From assembly GCA_028571685.1 (NCBI GenBank), contig CM053158.1, positions 54,776,001 through 54,840,000 on the forward strand: a stretch of DNA of 64,000 nt, read 5' to 3'. Made by a program: the position numbers and the translations under genes. Each line of letters begins with the position of its first letter. Position 1 is the first letter of the stretch. Source of the stretch: Heterohyrax brucei (taxonomy: Eukaryota; Chordata; Mammalia; Hyracoidea; Procaviidae). Positions 55,700 to 64,000 of the stretch are shown here, piece after piece. The notes under the pieces were generated by a model. That model had not been told where the DNA came from, ran no database searches, and saw nothing but the letters and a program-made list of their open reading frames with translations.

Positions 55700-55905
55700 A
55701 ACCTAGTCTAATCTGGTGTCACAAGTCAATTCTAACTTGTAATGACCCTATAGGACCAGGTAGAACTTCCCCCAGGGTATTCAAGGCTGTAAATTGCTTT
55801 ATGGAAGCTAACTTCTGCAGCTTTCTACAGAGGAGGGCCAGGTGTATTCAGGCTGCTGACCTTTGGGTTAGCAGTAAGGGTTAAATAACTGTCCTATCAG
55901 GACCC
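55700..55905 (-). mobile_element. AfroSINE long variant
   Basis: 'ccctataggaccaggtagaa', 'ttgctttatggaagctaact' and 'gctgacctttgggttagcag'. It lies about 250 bp after the exon ending at 55447. Confidence 0.8.
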
Positions 55906-55929
55906 ATATTTTCCCAAGACCCCTCCTAA

Positions 55930-57090
55930 TCCTAAAATGTTCTGATCATCCTCTTTTGACACACCTATTCCTGTTGCTATCCTGGCTGATTTCTCTCATT
56001 TCCAATTGTAGTCTGTCCAAGTCTTCCAGACTTTCAGTGGACCCTGCTTTCACGAGACTCTTGCACTCTCCAGTGTTGTTTCAACAACTTGGTGAAATAC
56101 TGGGATGTCTGTAGAGTTTGCAGTTACTTTTTGATGAGTATATTTGTATTGCATGATATTTTCAGGTTATTGTAAGCAAGGAAAGATTCTCAAATATTGT
56201 AATATTATGAGCAGAAATAAAACAATGTTAAGAAGACAGTCATTTAAAAGGGAAATGATTTTTGTAATTGATCAGTTCTTGAATGAATATTTTTGTGAGA
56301 GTGTTCGAATCTCTATACAGTTCAAAATGGTAGGGAATTAGATGATAAATACTTGTGTGATAAGGACACTATATTAAATATGTGAACTAATTCAGCTTTA
56401 ACTTCCACTGATTTTTTTCATTTGTTTTCACATGAGTATCTGGCATCTAGCTAAGCCTTGGTTTTTCTCATGTGAGTATCTTTTGCATTAGGAAGACCTA
56501 AAAGATAAATTTTGGGGGGGATAAAAGTACTGCTTATCTTGCCATGTGTCATCAAACTGATTGTTCACATATCCTGTCACTGAACTGTACAGTCCTCCAA
56601 GAGAGTTTTCTCAGTGTTTCCATGTTCATTACAATCAGGCAGCAAAATTTGGAATCCTTTTTCCTATAAACTCCTTAATCTTCATAGCTAGTTACTCACT
56701 GAGAGAACAAAGAGGTTTTTTTTGTTGTTGTTGTTAGTTTGAATGGATAACTGACTTTGTACTCTGAATTACTTAGGGTTTTTTTCCCCACTGAATTAAT
56801 TCTTAGTTGAATTACTTACACTTTATTTCTTTTTCAGCATCTGTTTAATTAAAACAGTAATGCTTCCTTCTTTTTGATGGTATTAACAGTATTGGTCTAC
56901 TTTGCCTTATAGATCTTATTTGAAGAAACTCTAAGGAGGCATTTTAATAACAAGCTAGGTTTTTAGGTGGTATTTTTGTTAGCAAGACAGCTTTTTTTTG
57001 ACTTGCTCGTACTTGTTAAGGAATGACCTTGGTAAATATTACTTCAGTTCTACAAGCGCTAACAATTACACCATGTTCTCATGCTTCTCT
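55930..57090. other. FRMD4B intron without recognised repeats
   Basis: AT-rich unique-looking sequence up to the acceptor of the exon at 57100. Confidence 0.5.
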
Positions 57091-57099
57091 GTCTCTTAG

Positions 57100-57186
57100 G
57101 ATAAACAAGGAATTCCTTGGTGGCTTGGAATCAGTTATAAAGGAATTGGCCAGTATGATTTACAAGATAAAGTGAAGCCTCGGAAA
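57100..57186 (+). CDS. FRMD4B: FRMD4B coding exon, start of FERM F3 (PH-like) lobe
   Basis: This 87-nt exon (29 codons, phase 0 on both sides) has acceptor ctgtctcttag and donor gtaagt. It encodes DKQGIPWWLGISYKGIGQYD followed by LQDKVKPRK. This is the first strand region of the FERM F3/FERM_C lobe. 'GIGQYD' and 'QDKVKPRK' point to FRMD4B rather than FRMD4A (GIFQYDYHDKVKPRK). The next expected exon, starting LFQWKQLENLYF, was looked for in the remaining 6.8 kb and not found, so the gene continues beyond the window. Together the six exons give an uninterrupted 125-residue piece with no stop or frameshift, consistent with a functional gene. Confidence 0.95.
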
Positions 57187-57766
57187 GTAAGTATGAATCA
57201 TTTCAAGCACTCCTAAGGAAAGATTATTATCCAGCCTTGAAATGTTGTAGAACTGACGATATAACTTGAAGAGGCCCTGAACAGTCTTTGGCAAAGAACT
57301 GTAAGGAATGAAGCCATGGGTTCAGAATAGACTCAAATTACATATAAAAAAAGTTTTATAACTCATTGATATACTACTTGAACAATAATTCCACTTCTGG
57401 TCATTTTCTCCAAGGAAATAATCAAAATTATGTGTGAAAATGTAACTACAAGAATGTTGTTCACAGCTTAGTTGATGAGTCCTTACAGTTCAGTTTCTGT
57501 TTTAAAATAGTGTGGACGATATGATGCCACTTGTTTTATAAATAATATGTATGTGTGGACTGGATGGCCAGGCACATGGACAAATTGTAAAGACAGGCCA
57601 AAATTTGTACCTGATAGTTACTTCACAGCGGTATGATTATAATGAATCTATCACTACTGTTTTTTGTTTTTTTTGTTTTCCTTATCTTTGCTTCACATTT
57701 TCTGTGCATATGTATGGTAACATGTTTGCTTTTTATAAACAAAAAGAAGTTATTTCTGTTTATTAT

Positions 57767-57928
57767 GGCATCCCTGATGGCATAGTGGTTAAGAACTACA
57801 GCTGCTAACCAAAAGATCAGCAGTTCAAATCCACCAGGCACTGTTTGGAAACCCTATGGGGCAATCCTCCCCGATCCAGCAGGGTCACTGTCAGTTGGAA
57901 TCAACTTGACAGCAGTGGGTTTGGGTCT
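57767..57928 (+). mobile_element. AfroSINE
   Basis: 'gatggcatagtggttaagaa', 'cagcagttcaaatccaccag' and 'ttgacagcagtgggtttggg'. Close to consensus. Confidence 0.92.
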
Positions 57929-58004
57929 TGGGAGTTGTGATTATTATAAGGTCTGGATTTTCTAGACCTAAGTAAGTTATATTATTTTCTATTACAATTT
58001 GATT

Positions 58005-58110
58005 GTTTTAATTGTTAAAGTATATACAACATTTGCCAGTTCAGCATTTTTCAGGTGTCCCATTTTGATATTGATGCTGTTCTCTCGATCCAAATGTGCA
58101 ATACATGTTT
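58005..58110 (-). mobile_element. L1 3'-end fragment, antisense
   Basis: 'aattgttaaagtatatacaa' and 'catttgccagttcagcattt' match 60440-60520. Confidence 0.45.
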
Positions 58111-58114
58111 GCCT

Positions 58115-59230
58115 GTGTAAGAAGTGATGAATCAGTACAAGAGGATTATTAGGCTGTGCCGGGCCTACTCATCATTGTAATGACAAAAGCGCTCTGGTTT
58201 GTGCCCTCCCTGTTCCTTACTGCCATCTCTTGGAGTGAGACAATTGCCTGTAATAACAAACCATGGTCAGCCTACCAGTGTTATCACAAACCGACATCAT
58301 AGCCTTAAATATCCCCTAGCATCACTGTCTGTCTCTTGCTTCAATGCATATTAGAAAAATAACCATGTTCTTTATAAAGCAGCCCTTGTAATCATACTAC
58401 AGCACTGTACATCTTCTCAATGTCCTTGCAACTTCAATCAGTGCTCAGAATCTTCCTTGGAGTCCTGAAAATAAATATGCCTCCCCTTTTTAGGGCTTAC
58501 AAAGGGGACACAGACAATATAGCCCCTTTCTAATGTTGGAACTCTGCTCTCTTGGCTCAGTCTAGCTGGTCATTGAGGCTTCTGAGAGTAAGTTTCCAAT
58601 AAAATATTAAAACATAATTCAACACCCAACATCCATCTTCAGAGATAGTTGGAGAGCATCTGGGCACAATTAGAATTTTATCTTTGTAACATCTTTGGCC
58701 AAGACTGACTTAAGCAAGGAGCATTGTATTAATTCTCAGACTAATACGAATATTATTGTTCCTACTTATTCTTAAAATTTGCTTGCTTCTGAAAATAATT
58801 TTCCAATTTGTTAAGTAATATTAGTTATGGAGGGTACCCAGTGTTTTTTCACATATTTCAAAAATAATTTTTATTTATGGTTCTGTATTTTTTCTCCTCT
58901 GAAAGTAGTAAAGTATTCCTTGTAAAAAAAACTGTTGTTTTTTTTCCTAACAAAAAAAGCAAACACTACAGAAAGTGTATGATATAGGACAGGAACCTTC
59001 CTACAACCCTGCTCTTTCTTCATAATGACCCTCTATTAGAGATGATCCTGATTCATTCGGATTTTATCAGTGTATACATTAAGATTTTTAAAAGAAAAAA
59101 AATCATTCTATACATACTTTTGTGTACCTTGCTGTATTTCTCAAGGTTGCTTATGAACAGATCTCTTTTTATTTTTTAAAGCTCCCTAGTGTCCCATTAT
59201 ATGCAAATAAGTAGTTTTTTTAAGCAGTTC
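58115..59230. other. intron without recognised features
   Basis: Unique-looking, AT-rich. No exon (specifically no LFQWKQ-type FRMD4B exon) and no clear repeat. Confidence 0.5.
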
Positions 59231-59254
59231 TCTTTCAATGGGCATTGTGCTGTT

Positions 59255-59578
59255 TTCGGGGAGTGTTGCTGGTTCCCTGGTAGAGTCCTCACCTTCATGC
59301 AGGAGTTCTGGGTTTGATTCCCAGCCATTGCACCTCATACGTAGCCATCACCCATCTGTCAGCAGAGGCTTTGTGTTGCTATGGTGCCAGACAGATTTCC
59401 TCAGGACTTCCAGACTAAAACAGACTCAGAGGAAAGGCCTGGCAATCTACGTCTGAAAATCAGCCAGTGAAAACCTGAGATACCGAAACAGTCCAGTCTG
59501 CAACCAGCCATGGAGAGGGCATGGGACTGGGCAGTGTTTCATTCTGTTGTGCTTGGAAATGCTAACAACAGCAACAGC
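59255..59578 (+). mobile_element. tRNA-Gly-type SINE, full length
   Basis: Gly-tRNA-like head with B box 'gggtttgattcccagcc', body 'gatttcctcaggacttccag', and RTE-type tail 'ctgggcagtgtttcattctg' followed by aacaacagcaacagcaa. The tail equals the RTE 3' sequence at 36935-36960. Confidence 0.85.
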
Positions 59579-59727
59579 AAACAGTTGTTTCACTTGTAGG
59601 ATGTGGAGAATAACAAAGACTCCCAGGCAAAGCACATGCCAAGCGTACCCTAAATTGTCTATTGCTTGTTCATCCCAGCATCTAGACTGGGGTTAGCATC
59701 ACTTCCTCTTTATTTGTTCAGATTTTC

Positions 59728-59766
59728 TGAGTTTTCTTTTTTTTTCTTTTTTTTTCTTTTTTAAGA
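59728..59766. repeat. T-rich simple repeat
   Basis: Runs of T with single C interruptions ((T)8-9 C). Confidence 0.8.
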
Positions 59767-60084
59767 CAAGGCACTCAATTCAAAAAGGACTATGATTCAG
59801 GCCGTCTTGCATTATCTTTTTTCTGGCCTCCTCTTCCTAGTTATTTTCATAAGTCTCCATTTGGTACCATCTTTGGCTTCCTCCTTTCTTCTAGTAAAAT
59901 CTGACAGTGGATTTTATTTTCATGCATTCATTTTATATATCCAAGTAATGGAAAGATTTAATTGGAGGGAACGTGTTCTACTGTTTCTCTCTCCTGGCTT
60001 AGTGTGCACAAAAGAGACTGTGATTTAAAGAACTATAACCACTGAGTTCAAAAAACCTGTGTTTTTCATTCAACACTTACTGCA

Positions 60085-60680
60085 CATGCTGTTCTGTGAC
60101 ACTGGCTGCCAACCCCACAACACGTGAACAATGCTTCCTTCTTGACCTTGGGTTTCCTGCTGCCAGCTTCCCTGGACCTTCCTATCTTCTCTTCCTTGGC
60201 CCTGAGCTAGCATGCCCCTTTAGTCTCTTTTTCTTTTAGTAACCTGTCTGATCTTTGGCTGGAGGGTAAACTTCAGGAGTAACTTCATAATTGAGGTTGT
60301 CCAGTGGCCATAGTCTTGGGGCCAAGAGGCTGTTTTGAACCATATTGTCAGTTTTAGCCTCTGAATGTTGGATGCTGTGTTGGTTATAACTCTCAGAGCA
60401 CCCATCAAGTGCTCTTCATATATTTTAGTGTGATTTATTTTTTGTTGTTGAGAATGTATATAACAGAGCATGCACCAGTTCAACATTTTCCAAGTGTACA
60501 ATTCAGTGATATTGATTACGGTTTTTAAATTGTGCCACCATCCTCACCCTCCCTGTCCGAGTTACTCCTCGTCCATTGTAAACTCACTGTCGGCTACCTT
60601 GCTCATGGCATTTTTTGAGTTGCTGTCATCAGTTTCGTCACATGTGTCTAGAACTTAAAAAGAGTACAGTGCTTCAGGCA
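60085..60680 (-). mobile_element. L1 3' region, antisense
   Basis: 'gatctttggctggagggtaa' and 'acttcaggagtaacttcata' are shared with 4335-4905. 60440-60560 is the 'caccagttcaacattttcca' L1 end. Confidence 0.6.
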
Positions 60681-60719
60681 GAAATTCATTGCTAGTGAAG
60701 TAAACTATTGTTTGGTTTT

Positions 60720-60840
60720 AAGAAGTCTTCAGGGGACATTTTCAAAGGGTGGCTGGAGAAGACAAAGTATTATAATGACAGGTGTAAAGACCTAGAGTTA
60801 GAAAGCCAAAATGGAAGAGCACTTGCCTTTCTCTGTACAT
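60720..60840 (+). mobile_element. RTE LINE fragment, sense
   Basis: 'agaagacaaagtattataat' and 'gtgtaaagacctagagttag' match 10640-10690 of the RTE fragment. It is abruptly replaced by antisense L1. Confidence 0.6.
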
Positions 60841-60844
60841 GACC

Positions 60845-62073
60845 AAGGTAGGTTTCTCCACTTACAGAGGTCTCTTAGTTTCTTACAGTCAGTCAAATCG
60901 TGTAAGTTTGTTTATTTTTTGTTTGTTTGTTTGTTTCCCACATCTCTGGTTAGATTTATTCCTGGGTATTTTATCTTCGTGGGGGCTATTGTAAGTGGTA
61001 ATGATTTGGTGATTTCTTCTTTGATGTTCTCCTTGTTGGTGTAAAGGAATCCAAATGATTTATGTCTGTTTGTCTTCTATCTTGGTACTTTGCTGAACTC
61101 TTCTTTTGGTTCCAGTAGTTGTTTTGTTTGTTTGTTTTTTGTGGATTCTTTGTTATGATATATGATGTATAACATCATGTCTTCTGCAAATAAAGATACT
61201 TTGACTTATTCCTTACCAATGAGGGTGCACTTTATTTCTTTATCTTGCCTGATTCCTCTGGCTACAACCTCATGGACAATGATGAATAAGAGTAGTGACA
61301 GTGGGCATTGTTGTCTGGTTCTCGTTCTCAAGAGGAATGCTTTCAGCCTGTCATCAATTAGGATGATACTGGCTGTTGGCTTTGCATAAATGCCCTTTAT
61401 TATGTTGAGGAATTTCTCTTCTATTCCTATTTTGCTATGAGTTTTTAACATGAACAGGTGCTGGACTGTATGAAATGCCTTTTCTGCATCTTTTGATAGG
61501 ATCAGATAGTTCTTGTCTTTTGTTTTGTTTGTGTGGTTGATTACATTAATTGTTTCCCTAATGTTGAACCATACCTGCATCCCAGGTATGAATCCTACTT
61601 GATCATGATAAATTATCTTTTCATGTATTGTTGAATTCTGTTAGCTAGGATTTTGTTAAGAATTTTCGCATCTAAGTTCCTGAGAGACATTTGACTGTAA
61701 TTTTCCTTTTCTGTGCCATCTTTACTTGGTTTTGGTACTAGGGTTATACTAGCTTCATAGAATGAATCTGGAAGTATTCCCTCATTTCCTATGCTCTGGA
61801 ATACCTTTAGAAGTAGTGGTGTTAACTCATCTCTCAATGTTTGATAGACTTCTTCAGTGAAGCCATCCAAGCCAGGGCTTTTTGTGGATGGCACTTGTTA
61901 ATTACCTTTTCAATCTCTTCTTTTGTAATGGGCTTGTTCAGTTGATCTATGTCTGATTTTACTAGTTTAGCTAGATGGTGTTTTTCTAGAAAATTATCCA
62001 TTTCCTCTAAGTTTTCAGATTTATTAAAGTATAATTTTTCATAGTATTCTTCTTAGAGTCTGATTCTTTCACA
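60845..62073 (-). mobile_element. L1 ORF2 fragment A (reverse transcriptase), antisense
   Basis: The minus strand encodes L1 RT in several open pieces: [19 protein letters not shown] and [18 protein letters not shown] at 61613-61894; [19 protein letters not shown] at 61206-61580. Next comes LFAEDMMLYI near 61170, with the catalytic FADD changed to FAED. After it comes FLYTNKENIKEEITKSLPL, then KYPGINLTRDV. Stops and frameshifts separate the pieces, so it is inactive. The 3' part of ORF2 is missing. Confidence 0.85.
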
Positions 62074-64000
62074 TTAATTGTTTTTCTAATGTTGAACCAT
62101 CCCTGCATCCCTGATATGAATCCCATTTGGTCATGATGAAGCTTTTTTTTGTTTCTTTGTTTTTTGTTGTGATATGTTGTTGAATTCTGTTGGCTAGAAT
62201 TTTGTTGAGGATTTTTGCATCTAAGTTTATGAGAGGCAGTGCTCTGTAATTTTCCTTATTTGTGTTGTCTTTACCTGGTTTTGGTATCAAGATTATGCTG
62301 GCTTCATAGAATGAATTTGGGAGTTTTCCATCCTTGTCTATGCTCTGAAATACCTGTAGTAATTAATAATGATGTTAACATTTCTCTAAAAGTTTGGTAG
62401 AATTCTCTGGTGAAGCTGTCAGGGCCAGGGCTTTTTTCAGTTGTGAGTTTTTAAATTACCTTTTCAGTGTCTTCTTTTGTGATGGGTTTATTTAGTTGCT
62501 GTACTTTTGGTTGTGCTAGTTTGTGTAGGTGATACATTTCCAAGAATTTGTTATAATTTCTGCTAGGTTTTCAAATTTATTGGAGTATAATTTTTCATAA
62601 TATTGTTATGATTCTTTTAATCTGTTGCGATATCATCCGTCTCATTTCTTATTCATTTGCTTCCTGTCCTGTTTTTCTTTTGTCGGATTAGCCAATAGTT
62701 ATCAATTTTGTTGATCTTTTCAAAAAATCAGCTTTTCGTCTTGCTTTCTCTTTCAGTCATTTGTTGATTCTCCAATTTAGTTTTGCTCTAATATTTATTA
62801 TTTGCTTTCTTCTGGTGTCAGAGGATTGCTTTTGCTGCTCTTTCACTTGTTCAAGTTGTAGAGTTAATTCCTGGATTTGGGCCCTTTCTTCTTTTTGGAT
62901 GTGTACATTTCTTGAGATAAACTGACCTCTGAGTACTGCTTTTGCTGTGTCCCATAGATTCTGTTAGGATGTGTTTCAGTCTCACACTATAAATTTCTTT
63001 ATTCCATACTTGATTTCTTCTATAATCCAGTTATTTTTGAGTAAGGTATTGTTCAGTTTCCATGTATTTGATTTTGTTTTTTTTGTTTTCCTTTTTTTTT
63101 CTGCTACTGATTTTTACTTTTATGGCTTTATGGTCTGAAGAGATGCTTTGTAATATTGCAGTACTTTGAATTTTGTTAAGGACTGCACTGTGGTCTAATA
63201 TGTGGTAAATTCTGGAGAATGTTCCATTTGCATTAGAAAAGAGAATATTTGGCTGCTGTTTGGTGGAGAGTTCTGTATATGTCTGTGAGGTCAAATTGGT
63301 TGATTGTGGCATTCAGATCTACTGGGTCTTTCTTGAGCTTTTCTCTAGATGTTCTGTCCTTCTCTGAGAGTGGTGTGTTGAAGCCTCCTACTATTGTAGT
63401 GGAGCTGTCTGTTTCTCTTTTCAATGCAGTTAGTGTTTGTTTTATATATTTTGGAGCACTTTCATTGGGTATGTAGATATTTAATATGGTTATGTCCTCC
63501 TGAAGTTGTTCCTTTAATCATTATATAATGTGCTTCCTTAACCAATATGGCATATTTTAAAGTCTGTTTAATCAGATGTTAATATTACCACTCCTGTTCT
63601 TTTTTGAATGTTAGCCCGATGTAGTTTTTTCCATCCTTTGAGTTGTGGTTTGTATGTATCTTTGAGGCTTTGGTCTGTCTCCTGTAGGCAGCATATAGAT
63701 GGGTCTTTTTTTTTTTAAATCCAATCTGCCACTCTCTATCTGTTTATTGGTGCAATTAGTCCATTTACATTCAGCATCATTATTGATAGGTATGAGCTTA
63801 GTGCTGTCATTTTGCTATCTTTTTTGTGTTGTAGACAGTTCCTTTGTTACATTTAATTTTCTGTGCTGAGTCTTTTTTCTTTAGGTGTTTTCATCTTTGT
63901 CAGTATTGGTTGTTTTCTAGTTTATTCCTCTTCATAGAGGCCGGCATAATTTTCAGTGTTTCTTGATTTTTTAAATTCTTTTATCTGATTTTTCCTCAAA
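62074..64000 (-). mobile_element. L1 ORF2 fragment B (endonuclease and early RT), antisense
   Basis: The minus strand carries the start of ORF2 (LNVNGLIAPINRQ near 63750). It continues into endonuclease sequence FNTPLSEKDRTSREKLKKD (63233-63424; the usual GDFN reads GGFN) and ANGTFSRIYHILDHS (63031-63312, another frame). RT sequence [20 protein letters not shown] follows at 62069-62290. The last piece repeats what fragment A also contains. Broken by several stops and shifts; it runs off the window. Confidence 0.85.

Noticed and set aside
57187-64000. Search for the next FRMD4B exon (LFQWKQLENLYF...)
   Set aside because: No such peptide in any + frame with splice borders; the region is intron and antisense L1.
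1-64000. CRISPR arrays, bacterial operons, origins or phage systems
   Set aside because: The window is mammalian intronic DNA; its regularly recurring short repeats are SINEs, not spaced direct repeats.

Overview
This is a mammalian intronic/exonic window, and its repeats place it in Afrotheria, probably an elephant-like paenungulate. More than 45 copies of one tRNA-derived SINE with the AfroSINE layout (tRNA-like head, body, tail 'gagtcggaatcgactcgacgg') occur on both strands. A second, tRNA-Gly-headed SINE, RTE (BovB-like) LINE fragments and Afrotherian-looking L1 3' regions accompany them. The species cannot be fixed from the sequence alone.

The only host gene is on the + strand. Six consecutive coding exons (16552-16608, 17421-17443, 49783-49866, 51684-51749, 55390-55447, 57100-57186) join in frame into 125 residues. 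These match, from memory, the middle (F2) lobe and the start of the PH-like F3 lobe of the FERM domain of FRMD4B (GRSP1), a cytohesin/GRP1-binding scaffold of epithelial junctions. Every exon has AG/GT borders, and the reading phase is consistent across all junctions. One exon is only 23 nt long. It is followed by a 32.3-kb intron holding a possible cryptic 'poison' exon at 24262-24324. The start of FRMD4B lies before this window and its C-terminal half after it.

Layout: 1-16.5 kb is upstream intron with L1 3' regions, one solo LTR-like fossil, SINEs and an RTE fragment pair in opposite orientations. 16.5-17.5 kb holds the first two exons. 17.5-49.8 kb is the large intron, with a mariner fossil, a dense SINE block (22.4-28 kb), an RTE element split by an L1, nested SINEs and antisense L1 3' regions carrying SINE insertions. 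49.8-57.2 kb holds four exons. 57.2-64 kb is downstream intron ending in antisense L1 ORF2 sequence.

The two most unusual observations are as follows. (1) There are five tiny (about 24-41 bp) insertions carrying only a SINE/RTE-like 3' tail that ends in GGCACTTGGC, one with a perfect 13-bp target-site duplication. (2) A roughly 300-bp intronic duplication follows two successive exons, and the first copy appears to include a decayed copy of the exon at 51684-51749. Coordinates of repeats are by-eye estimates, usually good to about 10-20 bases.
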